The notes: generated by a model not told the origin, from the letters alone. A DNA stretch of 64,000 bases from Konateibacter massiliensis (GCF_900184995.1 NZ_LT860099.1:1142269-1206268), one strand, 5' to 3'; numbered from the stretch's first letter, positions 27,385 to 34,732 are shown. Numbers and translations: made by a program.

Positions 27385-28500
27385 ATGAAAGTAACAAATG
27401 ATGTTTTATTACAGAAAATCAATCTTTTAGTTGACAAGCTGATGAATCTTGGAGCACCTGACTGTGAGACCGATATCACAGACAAAGCGGGGCTTTCCAA
27501 GGGATTAATTCCAAGAGATTTTGGTATTCAGGAGTGGGACTGGCCACAAGGTGTCGGACTTTACGGACTGAAAAAACTGGATGATTTTTATAAGGACGGC
27601 AGATACAGCGACTTTTTCAAAAACTGGTACAAAACCAACTTAGAAATCGGACTTCCTTCCAAAAACGTGAACACAACCGCGCCGTTTCTTCCCCTTGTGG
27701 ATTTATGTGATATGCTGAATGACCCTGTTTACGAAAAACTTTGTCTCGAGCGTGCAGACTGGCTTATGAACTATCTTCCCCGCACAAAAGAGGGTGCTTT
27801 CCAGCACGTGACAAGTGCAATTGGAGACCGCCAGGGCGTTCGTTTAAATGAGAGTGAAATGTGGATTGATACCATTTTTATGACTGTATTGTTCTTAAAC
27901 AAAATGGGACACAAATACAATCGTCAGGATTGGATCAGTGAAGCAAACCACCAGATTTTGATTCATATCAAATATTTATATGAGAAGAAGACCGGGCTTT
28001 TCTACCACGGCTGGAGCTTTAATGAAAACAGCAACTTCGGAGGCGTTTTCTGGTGCCGCGGTAATTCTTGGTTTACCTTTGGAATTATTGATTTCCTTGA
28101 AATGAGCAAATCTACCTTGGATGCAGGCGTTAAGAAATTCTTACTCGATACCTTCAAGGCTCAGGTAAATGCACTGGTTAAGCTTCAGGCACCTTCCGGT
28201 CTGTGGCATACTGTCCTGACAGACAGCACAAGCTACGAGGAGGTTTCCGGTTCTGCCGCAATCGTGACCGGAATGTTAAAGGCAATTAAGCTTGGACTTT
28301 TAGACGAGAGCTATCAGGTTTATGCGGATAAGGCAGTTGAAGCAATCTGCAAAAACATCGACAGCGACGGCACCGTTTTAAATGTATCTGCTGGAACCGG
28401 AATGGGATACGATGCAGACCATTACAAAAATATTATTATTGCGCCGATGGCTTACGGACAGTCCTTAGCACTCACCGCACTTTGCGAGGCGTTGGTGTAA
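27385..28500 (+). CDS. GH105 unsaturated rhamnogalacturonyl hydrolase-like
   Basis: The ATG at 27385 is preferred because the earlier in-frame ATG at 27373 contains the ribosome binding site GGAGGT itself; this gives 371 residues. The protein is an (alpha/alpha)6 barrel of the GH88/GH105 type (YteR/YesR). The segment GVRLNESEMWIDT (Asp162) matches the catalytic Asp region, and FYHGWSFNENSNF and WCRGNSWF line the cleft. It has no signal peptide, so it likely releases 4,5-unsaturated galacturonate from imported oligomers. Its divergent GH28 partner supports a pectin role. A putative promoter (TTGTTT, 17 bases, TATTAT) lies at about 27299-27328. Confidence 0.88.
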   Translation: MKVTNDVLLQKINLLVDKLMNLGAPDCETDITDKAGLSKGLIPRDFGIQEWDWPQGVGLYGLKKLDDFYKDGRYSDFFKNWYKTNLEIGLPSKNVNTTAPFLPLVDLCDMLNDPVYEKLCLERADWLMNYLPRTKEGAFQHVTSAIGDRQGVRLNESEMWIDTIFMTVLFLNKMGHKYNRQDWISEANHQILIHIKYLYEKKTGLFYHGWSFNENSNFGGVFWCRGNSWFTFGIIDFLEMSKSTLDAGVKKFLLDTFKAQVNALVKLQAPSGLWHTVLTDSTSYEEVSGSAAIVTGMLKAIKLGLLDESYQVYADKAVEAICKNIDSDGTVLNVSAGTGMGYDADHYKNIIIAPMAYGQSLALTALCEALV

Positions 28501-28511
28501 AAGCTGATATA

Positions 28512-28550
28512 GCTCCCCTATTCTTTTATCTAGGATAGGGGAGTTTTTTA
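28512..28550 (+). terminator. Terminator after the GH105 gene
   Basis: The stem CTCCCCTAT / ATAGGGGAG with a 13-base loop is followed by TTTTTT, immediately after the stop codon at 28500. Confidence 0.9.
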
Positions 28551-28556
28551 ATTCAT

Positions 28557-28584
28557 TACAAGTGAAGCAGCTTCATCTTGTTTA
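28557..28584. repeat. ACAAG...CTTGT palindromic repeat, copy 1
   Basis: The element reads ACAAGTGAAGC, one base, GCTTCATCTTGTT, an imperfect palindrome. Related copies lie at 31053-31084 and 61170-61203. All three share GCAGCTT[CT]ATCTTGTT on the right arm. Further hairpin-forming sequence (AAGTGTGAGC/GCTCACACTT) follows at about 28635-28660; the 28551-28776 gap holds no gene. Confidence 0.6.
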
Positions 28585-28728
28585 TGTGCACCTCGCAGAG
28601 TAGAAGCTGTTGCTTTGCAACCCGCTTGGGTGCGAAGTGTGAGCAAAGCTCACACTTTCTTGTATACAACTTCTTTATTCTAAAAATGTATATTCTTTCC
28701 CTGAATGCAGAAACTATAAAACAATGGC

Positions 28729-28748
28729 AGCGGTATATTTTGACCGCT
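28729..28748 (+). promoter_or_regulatory. Inverted repeat upstream of hcp, possible operator
   Basis: AGCGGT (28729-28734) and ACCGCT (28743-28748) form a perfect 6-8-6 inverted repeat, 28 bases before the hcp start codon. The regulator is unknown. Confidence 0.4.
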
Positions 28749-28776
28749 CTATAGCATTTTATAGGAGGAATCTTGA

Positions 28777-30339
28777 ATGAAAGATATGTTTTGTTTTCAA
28801 TGTCAGCAAACAGCACACAATACCGGCTGTGAGGGAAAATCCGGTGTATGCGGGAAAAAAAGTGACACCGCCAATTATCAAGACGAATTAACCGGAGCCT
28901 TAATCGGGCTTGCACGTGCCGCCAAATCAGGCCGACCGACAGAGAATACCCACAAAATTGTGATGGAAGGGCTTTTTACAACCATTACAAATGTAAACTT
29001 CTACAACGATACAATCAAAAAACTTACGACAAAAATCCATGAGGAGCGTACAAGAATCAACGCTGAAAAATATGAGGATTATGATATGAGATGCCTTTGG
29101 GAGGACCACGAGGACATTCGTTCCTTGAAATCTCTTATCTTATTCGGCTTGCGAGGTATGGCGGCATACGCATACCATGCCATGGCACTCGGAAAGATGG
29201 ACGAGGATGTAAACAACTTTTTCTACGAGGGGCTTTATGCAATCGGCGAAGATTTAGGTCAAGACGAGCTGCTCTCTCTCGTCCTAAAAACAGGGGAGAT
29301 CAACTTCAAATGCATGGAGCTGTTAGACGCCGCTAATACTGAAGCATACGGTGCACCTGTCCCGACTCAGGTACCGCTCACAATCGAAAAAGGACCTTTT
29401 ATCGTCGTCAGCGGTCACGATTTACATGATATAAAGCTTTTGCTGGAGCAAACCAAGGATAAAGGCATCAATATTTATACACACAGTGAAATGCTGCCTG
29501 CCCACGGATATCCAAAATTAAAGGCTTACCCGCATTTAAAGGGAAATTTCGGAACAGCTTGGCAGAGTCAGCAGTTTGAATTCCACAACATTCCGGCTCC
29601 CATCCTATTTACAACAAACTGTCTGATGCCGGTGAGAGAAAGCTACAAGGACAGAGTCTACACCACCTCTGTCGTTTCTTACCCTGAACTGGTTCATATT
29701 GGTGAAGACAAGGATTTTACTCCTGTCATAGAAAAGGCAATCGAATGCGGCGGCTATGAGGAAGCTATGCCTATGACCGGAATCAACAAGGGAACGACTG
29801 TCACAACAGGGTGTGCCCATGAAACGGTTCTTTCCATGGCAGACAAGGTAATACAAGCGGTAAAAGACGGAAAGATAAGCCACTTCTTCCTTGTCGGAGG
29901 CTGCGACGGTGCTGCCCCGGGAAGAAGCTATTATACAGAATTTGTCAAACAGGCACCAAAAGATTCCATTATTCTCACTGCCGCCTGCGGCAAATATCGT
30001 TTCAACGATTTAGATTTGGGCGAAATTGATGGTATCCCCCGCCTTCTCGACTTGGGACAGTGCAACGATTCCTACAGCGGTATCCGTATCGCCTTGGCAT
30101 TGGCAGATGCTTTTGAGTGCGGCGTGAATGATCTCCCCCTCACACTCGTCCTGTCTTGGTATGAGCAGAAAGCGGTATGCATCCTTCTCACGCTCTTATA
30201 TCTTGGCATTCAAAATATTTACCTCGGCCCTACACTTCCGGCGTTCGTTTCCCCGAATGTGTTAAATATTCTCGTAGAAAACTATAACCTTACACCAATC
30301 AGCACGCCGGAGGAAGATTTGGAAAAAATACTTGCTTAA
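28777..30339 (+). CDS. hcp: Hydroxylamine reductase (hybrid cluster protein)
   Basis: The 520-residue protein has the N-terminal iron-sulphur motif with Cys6, Cys9, Cys18 and Cys25 (MFCFQCQQT, GCEGKSGVCGKK), then hybrid-cluster ligands including GCAH, TAACGKYRFN and QCNDSYSG. The spacing fits the Hcp class of strict anaerobes. Hcp proteins reduce hydroxylamine or NO and protect from nitrosative stress. A GGAGG site precedes the ATG. The next gene, 81 bases on, may be cotranscribed. Confidence 0.96.
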   Translation: MKDMFCFQCQQTAHNTGCEGKSGVCGKKSDTANYQDELTGALIGLARAAKSGRPTENTHKIVMEGLFTTITNVNFYNDTIKKLTTKIHEERTRINAEKYEDYDMRCLWEDHEDIRSLKSLILFGLRGMAAYAYHAMALGKMDEDVNNFFYEGLYAIGEDLGQDELLSLVLKTGEINFKCMELLDAANTEAYGAPVPTQVPLTIEKGPFIVVSGHDLHDIKLLLEQTKDKGINIYTHSEMLPAHGYPKLKAYPHLKGNFGTAWQSQQFEFHNIPAPILFTTNCLMPVRESYKDRVYTTSVVSYPELVHIGEDKDFTPVIEKAIECGGYEEAMPMTGINKGTTVTTGCAHETVLSMADKVIQAVKDGKISHFFLVGGCDGAAPGRSYYTEFVKQAPKDSIILTAACGKYRFNDLDLGEIDGIPRLLDLGQCNDSYSGIRIALALADAFECGVNDLPLTLVLSWYEQKAVCILLTLLYLGIQNIYLGPTLPAFVSPNVLNILVENYNLTPISTPEEDLEKILA

Positions 30340-30420
30340 TTAATTATCTTCATGGAACAAGTTACGGCATTTTAAATCTTTTCATATTATATAATAAATT
30401 TTTGAGTAAAAAGAGGAAAA

Positions 30421-31053
30421 ATGCCTTCATCTTCAAACGAAGCAAATTCATATAAAAATCAATCTGACGTCACGGCTCAGAATGTTGGGCGATGCCGTAC
30501 GTTATCCATCACCTATGCAGAAAAAATACTGAGTAATCATATGCGGTTACTCTGGTCGCAGCATGTTTATTGGACCAGAATGTTTATCATAAGTACAATC
30601 TTTGGGCTTCCCGATTTAGACATGGTCACAAAGCGGCTTCTTTGCAATCCTAAGGATTTAGAAGCAGCATTCATGCCATTTTATGGGAAAGAAATAAGTG
30701 CCCAAATAGCAGAATTGTTCACCGCGCATCTCACCATCGCCGCTGAGCTCGTCAATGCATTAAAAACAAACGACACTGCCGCAGCGGAAGATGCAGAAAG
30801 ACGCTGGTATCAAAATGCAAGTCAGATTGCCGATTTCTTAGCCAGTATCAACCCTCACTGGTCCGCATGCGATTGGAAAAAGATGCTCTACGCCCATCTT
30901 TCTATGACCAAAACTGAAGTTATTGATATCTTAAGAGGCAATTACCAAAACAGTATCGTCATGTTCGATAATATCGAGAAGCAGGCTCTTACAATGGCAG
31001 ATATGATGACAAAGGGTATTGTACAGCAGTTCCCTTGTTATTTTAATTCATGA
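30421..31053 (+). CDS. Conserved helical protein of unknown function beside hcp
   Basis: The 210-residue soluble protein is predicted to be mostly helical. Recognisable stretches are LLWSQHVYWTRMFIIST, LLCNPKDLEAAF, HLTIAAELVNALKTND, then YQNASQIADFLASINPHW, and KGIVQQFP at the end. I have seen this family in Firmicutes, sometimes mislabelled as a metabolic kinase, but it has no established function. An early WSQHVYWTR segment could bind a ligand or metal; that is speculation. It follows hcp on the same strand with a weak AGAGGAAAA site. Confidence 0.7.
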   Translation: MPSSSNEANSYKNQSDVTAQNVGRCRTLSITYAEKILSNHMRLLWSQHVYWTRMFIISTIFGLPDLDMVTKRLLCNPKDLEAAFMPFYGKEISAQIAELFTAHLTIAAELVNALKTNDTAAAEDAERRWYQNASQIADFLASINPHWSACDWKKMLYAHLSMTKTEVIDILRGNYQNSIVMFDNIEKQALTMADMMTKGIVQQFPCYFNS

Positions 31054-31084
31054 CAAATAAAGCCGCAAGCAGCTTCATCTTGTT
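31053..31084. repeat. ACAAG...CTTGT palindromic repeat, copy 2
   Basis: ACAAATAAAGC, a five-base loop, then GCAGCTTCATCTTGTT; it starts inside the stop codon region of the preceding gene. See copies at 28557 and 61170. Confidence 0.55.
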
Positions 31085-31100
31085 GAGGTCTATACAATAA

Positions 31101-31147
31101 AATTAAGGTGTCAAAATGTGCTCGCACTGTTTCTGACACCTTAATCT
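31101..31147 (-). terminator. Terminator after the CotJC-like gene
   Basis: A long stem ATTAAGGTGTCA / TGACACCTTAAT with an inner GTGC/GCAC pairing is followed on the minus strand by TTTTATTG. It ends the cotJ operon and may also stop leftward-facing transcripts. Confidence 0.75.
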
Positions 31148-31153
31148 TAATGA

Positions 31154-31771
31154 CTACAACTTGCCGTGGAACATATCTTTATCAAACTCAGGGTTAAAAT
31201 AATAAAAGTTCTTGCTATCTAACTTATCCTTTGTCCTTTCCAACGCTTCTCCAAATCTTTGGAAATGGACAATCTCTCTGGTTCTTAAGAACTTTAACGG
31301 TTCCCTGATTTCCGGATCCGGAATCATGCGAAGCAGATTGTCATATACTGTTCTTGCTTTTTGTTCCGCTGCCAAATCTTCTGTTAAATCAGTGATGGCA
31401 TCTCCCTTGGACTGAAATTCGATTGCCGTAAACGGAAGCCCTGCGGCGGCCTGCGGCCAAAGAGCTGTCGTATGATCAATATAATATGCATCAAATCCTT
31501 CTGTCTTTGCTTGTTCGATTGTCAAATTCTTGGTAAGCTGATATACCATAGCACATATCATTTCCATATGCGCCAATTCCTCTGTACCAATATCTGTCAA
31601 AAGACCTCCCACCTCTTTAACCGGCATAGTGTAGCGTTGTGACAAATAGCGCATAGAAGCTGATAACTCTCCGTCCGGTCCTCCGTACTGACTGATAATC
31701 AGCTTGGCTGTTTTCGGACAGGTTTTCGTAATTTTAACCGGATATTGGAGTCGTTTTTCATAAATCCACAT
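31154..31771 (-). CDS. cotJC: Manganese catalase family spore-coat protein (CotJC-like)
   Basis: The 205-residue protein belongs to the manganese-catalase/CotJC family. It shows the helical ferritin-like core with EELAHMEMI and REIVHFQRFGEALE, which supply the Glu/His metal ligands, and the characteristic GGPDGELSASMRYLSQR. In Bacillus CotJC is a SigE-dependent inner-coat protein. It directly follows the CotJA-CotJB fusion gene with no spacing, so they form an operon. Catalase activity is possible. Confidence 0.92.
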   Translation of the reverse strand: MWIYEKRLQYPVKITKTCPKTAKLIISQYGGPDGELSASMRYLSQRYTMPVKEVGGLLTDIGTEELAHMEMICAMVYQLTKNLTIEQAKTEGFDAYYIDHTTALWPQAAAGLPFTAIEFQSKGDAITDLTEDLAAEQKARTVYDNLLRMIPDPEIREPLKFLRTREIVHFQRFGEALERTKDKLDSKNFYYFNPEFDKDMFHGKL

Positions 31772-32230
31772 TTAAACACACGCTCCTTCCCAAGGCATCG
31801 GACCATCCTGTAAGCAAAAGCTTGCCTCTCCGCTTCCGCAAAAAGGAACACATAGCTTTGTTAGAGGATAAAATTTTTGTGCAAACTGTTTTCTCAGTTC
31901 TGCACACTCCAATGATTTTTCATGATAGAGCTGGAGAGCCTGGGCATCTTTTTCATGAGTGTCTAAATAAAGCGTTAAATCATCCAGAAAAAAACTTACT
32001 TGATTGATTTTTGTCATCAACTGTTCTCTCTCTGCCTGTTCTTTTGATATTCCAGTACTTTCTATTCCGCTTGCGATCGGACTTGTTGTACTCATAACTG
32101 ACTCTGCGGCAAAAAACGGCATATTTAAGTCGTGGAATATCGTACCTACATTCAGGGCTTCTTCTTGCGTATACAATTCACCCCATTGCTGAATCGGCAT
32201 ATTCACTATTGCCAAATGATTTTCAGACAT
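31772..32230 (-). CDS. CotJA-CotJB fusion spore coat protein
   Basis: The 152-residue protein joins two normally separate Cot proteins. Residues about 11-41 (PIQQWGELYTQEEAL, then GTIFHDLNMPFF) match CotJA; residues about 68-148 (MTKINQVSFFLDDLTLYLDT, then ALQLYHEKS and PMPWEG near the end) match CotJB, with the LYLDTH and WEG landmarks. A Ser/Thr/Glu-rich linker (about 42-67) connects them. CotJA and CotJB are spore coat proteins needed to place CotJC. The stop and the next ATG are adjacent, so translation is coupled. Confidence 0.85.
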   Translation of the reverse strand: MSENHLAIVNMPIQQWGELYTQEEALNVGTIFHDLNMPFFAAESVMSTTSPIASGIESTGISKEQAEREQLMTKINQVSFFLDDLTLYLDTHEKDAQALQLYHEKSLECAELRKQFAQKFYPLTKLCVPFCGSGEASFCLQDGPMPWEGACV

Positions 32231-32304
32231 AAAAATCTCCTTTCCTGTAAATAATATTTTGTAACGATTACATTATTATTATTTGCCAAAAAGGAGTTTT
32301 TACA

Positions 32305-32400
32305 TTGGGAATGTTAGGGCTTTTGATTTCGTTTGTTATTCCTATTTATGAAATAAAACGAGTTACCCCTAATAAACCCGATTTCCATATCTTCCAATAG
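32305..32400 (+). CDS. Candidate 31-residue membrane micropeptide
   Basis: A TTG at 32305 with AAGGAG eight bases upstream opens a 31-codon frame. The first half is hydrophobic (GMLGLLISFVIPIY), long enough to be one short membrane helix, and the second is basic-polar (EIKRVTPNKPDF). A later in-frame ATG (32311) is 14 bases from the site. It is divergent from the cotJ operon. It may be real or chance; no homology can be tested here. Confidence 0.3.
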   Translation: MGMLGLLISFVIPIYEIKRVTPNKPDFHIFQ

Positions 32401-32426
32401 CTGCTTATCTTTCCATCCTTTCAATA

Positions 32427-32455
32427 TTACAATACTGTTTCATTAGTGTTACAAT
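32427..32455 (+). promoter_or_regulatory. Putative promoter of the 22-residue peptide gene
   Basis: TTACAA (32427-32432) and TACAAT (32450-32455) are spaced by 17 bases and lie 45 bases before the candidate start codon. Confidence 0.5.
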
Positions 32456-32499
32456 TAACTTGTTCTTAAGAAAGCAAAACATAAAGGAGGATATGCGAT

Positions 32500-32568
32500 A
32501 TGTGTTTCAACTTTAACTCATGTAACTTAAGTGACTTATTAAATTTGATTGCTCAATATTGTAAATAA
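32500..32568 (+). CDS. 22-residue Cys-containing peptide, function unknown
   Basis: An ATG at 32500 preceded by a perfect AAGGAGG (nine-base spacing) opens a 22-codon frame ended by TAA. The peptide begins MCFNFNSCNLSDLLNL and has Cys at 2, 8 and 21; the middle is amphipathic (LSDLLNLIAQY). It is framed by a promoter-like pair upstream and a clean terminator 11 bases downstream, so the transcript looks monocistronic. It could be a secreted or regulatory peptide, a leader, or a toxin; I do not recognise it. The alternative ATG at 32493 is too close to the ribosome binding site. Confidence 0.6.
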   Translation: MCFNFNSCNLSDLLNLIAQYCK

Positions 32569-32578
32569 ATTTGTTTTT

Positions 32579-32613
32579 AAAAGGTTCAGCCTTTAGGGGT
32601 TGGACCTTTTTTA
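32579..32613 (+). terminator. Terminator of the 22-residue peptide gene
   Basis: Stem AAAAGGTTCAGCC / GGGTTGGACCTTTT with a five-base loop and a long T-run, 11 bases past the TAA. Confidence 0.85.
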
Positions 32614-32628
32614 TTTTAAAAATTATCC

Positions 32629-32657
32629 TTGACACTCTCTTTTAACCATGATATAAT
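32629..32657 (+). promoter_or_regulatory. Perfect SigA promoter of the cold-shock gene
   Basis: TTGACA (32629-32634) and TATAAT (32652-32657) with a 17-base spacer. Transcription from here gives a leader of about 125 bases. Confidence 0.88.
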
Positions 32658-32685
32658 CAATTTATATTTTAAATGAAGTTTTGAT

Positions 32686-32754
32686 TTCACATATTTTTCG
32701 TAAGTCATTATTCTATTGATGATTTACGAAAGGTATGTGATTTTTTATTTTCAC
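32686..32754 (+). promoter_or_regulatory. Terminator-like nested hairpin in the csp leader
   Basis: The arms TCACATA (outer) and TTCGTAAGTCAT (inner) pair with ATGATTTACGAA and TATGTGA, and the stem is followed by TTTTTTATTTT. This has the form of an intrinsic terminator about 40 bases before the csp start codon, so csp expression may depend on read-through or leader refolding, for example by temperature. Confidence 0.7.
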
Positions 32755-32787
32755 ACAAAATATAATAAAAATTAGGAGGTATCTTTC

Positions 32788-32988
32788 ATGAATAAAGGTA
32801 CAGTAAAATGGTTTAACGCTCAAAAAGGTTTTGGTTTCATATCTAATGAACAAGGCGAAGATGTATTCGTACATTTTTCAGGTCTTGCAATGGATGGTTT
32901 TAAATCATTGGAAGACGGCCAGTCTGTAACATTTGATGTTACAAAGGGTCCTCGCGGATTACAAGCTGTTAATGTTTGTATTGCATAA
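32788..32988 (+). CDS. Cold-shock protein (CspA family)
   Basis: The 66-residue single OB-fold RNA chaperone has RNP1 KGFGFI and RNP2 VFVHFSG, and starts [12 protein letters not shown]. Csp proteins bind single-stranded RNA and DNA and melt structures at low temperature. An AGGAGGT site precedes the ATG. Behind a 125-base leader with a terminator-like hairpin, it is likely regulated after transcription start. Confidence 0.97.
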   Translation: MNKGTVKWFNAQKGFGFISNEQGEDVFVHFSGLAMDGFKSLEDGQSVTFDVTKGPRGLQAVNVCIA

Positions 32989-32998
32989 ATAGCAATAT

Positions 32999-33030
32999 GA
33001 AAGACCACTTTATAAGTGGTCTTTTTTTAT
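32999..33030. terminator. Terminator between csp and the endolysin gene
   Basis: Stem AAGACCACTT / AAGTGGTCTT followed by TTTTTTT on the plus strand; on the minus strand the tail is TTTCAT, so it may serve the convergent endolysin gene weakly. Confidence 0.85.
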
Positions 33031-33079
33031 CCTAATAATCTTATTTAAAGTGTGGTTATCATTTAATACCTATGTAGAT

Positions 33080-34069
33080 TTAAACATAGAATGCTGTTGA
33101 AATACTATTATAGCCCGCAACTCCGTCTTTTTTTAAGTTGTATTTCTTTTGCATTAACCGTGTTTTTTCTCTTGTATCCTTTCCATATTTACTGTCAATT
33201 ACAGTAATAAACCCTAACTCATTCAAGCGTGTTTGCCACCACTCTACAACATTTCCAGTACTTCCTACTTTAAAACCTGTAGAAATTTTAAAAGCCTTAA
33301 GTACAATCTGCTTGCGTACATACTGAGTTTTTGAACCGTCTATACCATCCTCAATAAGCGCTTTCCCATTTTGATCCCTGTAACCGTCTGCATTTGCAGC
33401 TTTCTGAAAATTGAGAATATTAATATTGCAAGTAACTTTCTGCTTTTCTTTCTCTGTGGCTTCTAACTGTTTAAAATCAACATAAAACTCGTTGATATCT
33501 ACATTTCCAGTTATGCCTCTAACCTTCCCCGTACTTGACTTTTGCCAAATCGATGCACGCTCCTTCTCCGTTGTTGATATAGCATCTTTGTAATGTGCAT
33601 ACCATTTATGAATTCCTATAAATTGTTTCATGTCAAAATAATTCTTTTCATAATCGCTGTTGGTATAAAGTACAGGTATATAACCGGCTTTTTCTACCTC
33701 GCTCAGAAAAGCTTTTGCCATTGAAGTTGCCAGACTTTTTGTGATTTCAACTCCCTTGGTCCTTGCGTAACGAACAGAGTCATATTCCAAATCATATGCT
33801 ATTGGACATTTCGCCTTGTATTTCTTTACTGCTTCAATTGCATATAGAGCTTCTTGTTTTGCCATTTCTACAGTGTAAGCATAGCTAAACCAATATACTC
33901 CCATCGGCATATCCAAATTGATACACGCTTGTGCATTAGGCGTAAATTTTTGGTCAATGTTATTTTGACCATATCCCGACCGAATAATAATGTACTGATA
34001 TCCGTCCTCTTTTACCTTCTTTACATTTACATTTCCATTGTGAACACTGATATCTATTCCCAAAATCAT
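33080..34069 (-). CDS. Prophage GH25 endolysin with peptidoglycan-binding domain
   Basis: The 329-residue protein has an N-terminal GH25 muramidase (about 1-190): ILGIDISVHNG with Asp6, then CPIAYDLEYDSV with the Asp/Glu pair, and ending SSTGKVRGITGNVDINEF. The C-terminal 60 or so residues (GNVVEWWQTRLNELGF, later DGVAGYNSI) match a PG-binding_1 repeat. Such enzymes cut the MurNAc-GlcNAc bond for phage release. No signal peptide is present, so it relies on the adjacent holin. Confidence 0.9.
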   Translation of the reverse strand: MILGIDISVHNGNVNVKKVKEDGYQYIIIRSGYGQNNIDQKFTPNAQACINLDMPMGVYWFSYAYTVEMAKQEALYAIEAVKKYKAKCPIAYDLEYDSVRYARTKGVEITKSLATSMAKAFLSEVEKAGYIPVLYTNSDYEKNYFDMKQFIGIHKWYAHYKDAISTTEKERASIWQKSSTGKVRGITGNVDINEFYVDFKQLEATEKEKQKVTCNINILNFQKAANADGYRDQNGKALIEDGIDGSKTQYVRKQIVLKAFKISTGFKVGSTGNVVEWWQTRLNELGFITVIDSKYGKDTREKTRLMQKKYNLKKDGVAGYNSISTAFYV

Positions 34070-34109
34070 AATATACCTCTTCTCTTTCTAAAATAAAAAG
34101 AGAGTACTT

Positions 34110-34334
34110 TTACTCATGCTCTGTACTATTGGCTGTTTCTTTAATTTCCGGTAACCCTGCCACGGATGTCAATAGAGATAAAATTCCTGCCAGTACCGCT
34201 GTAGATGCTACTGTAACCCAGCTCACATCTCCCATTGCCGCTGTTGTTCCAATTGCAGCTACTGCCGTCTGCGCTACTGTTTTGATTGCCCTTACCCCTG
34301 CTGCTTTTAACCATGTTTTTGTTTTTTCGCTCAT
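34110..34334 (-). CDS. Prophage r1t-type holin
   Basis: The 74-residue protein has two hydrophobic segments (about 16-35 and 38-60), starts MSEKTKTWLKAAGVRAIKT and ends PEIKETANSTEHE, a charged tail. This matches small phage holins of the Lactococcus phage r1t type, which permeabilise the membrane so that the endolysin can act. It precedes the endolysin gene by 40 bases and has a GGTGAG site. Confidence 0.85.
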   Translation of the reverse strand: MSEKTKTWLKAAGVRAIKTVAQTAVAAIGTTAAMGDVSWVTVASTAVLAGILSLLTSVAGLPEIKETANSTEHE

Positions 34335-34418
34335 AATAACTCACCTTTTTAACCTTTCTTCTAAATTTTATAATCTAAATCCAATCTTTATGACTCCAAT
34401 TATGATACTCACAAATAA

Positions 34419-34559
34419 CATGATGGAATAGACGTAAAAGAAGCTCAAAGACTTTTGGGGCATTCAACTATAAAAGTTACCTTGGAGATTTATACTCACT
34501 TAATGGAAAATAAAACAGACCTGACCGATAAACTAGAAAACATGTGGTTTTTTGACTAA
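34419..34559 (+). pseudogene. C-terminal fragment of a tyrosine-recombinase integrase
   Basis: The plus-strand frame reads GIDVKEAQRLLGHSTIKVT, then LEIYTHLMENKTDL and ends WFFD. LGHSTIKVT with a following IYTH is the C-terminal signature of phage integrases, with the His and Tyr nucleophile. The upstream part is absent (a TAA lies right before it). It faces away from the lysis genes, about 170 bases from a tRNA-Thr, and marks the end of a prophage remnant. The rest of 34335-34732 shows nothing else besides the tRNA terminator. Confidence 0.85.
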
Positions 34560-34669
34560 TTTTTTGACTAACTTGTGCTTAATTCCGCCAATTAATTGTC
34601 CGACAATTTATAACTGACTAACCATAGACTAACCCTCTTTTATACAATTTCAAATTGTTTTATACCATA

Positions 34670-34716
34670 AAAAAATAGCTTCAAACCCTCTAATTACAAG
34701 CGTTTGAAGCTATTTT
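34670..34716 (-). terminator. Terminator of tRNA-Thr
   Basis: AATAGCTTCAAACGC / GGGTTTGAAGCTATT stem followed by TTTTTT on the minus strand, just downstream of the tRNA-Thr gene. Confidence 0.8.
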
Positions 34717-34732
34717 CCACTACTTTTCATTA

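Noticed and set aside
28556-28915. 119-residue minus-strand frame across the hcp start
   Set aside because: Overlaps the conserved N-terminus of Hcp, and the remaining part is repeat sequence.
34560-34732. Phage attachment duplication of the tRNA-Thr 3' end
   Set aside because: No second copy of the tRNA end was found in the window; the other end may be lost.
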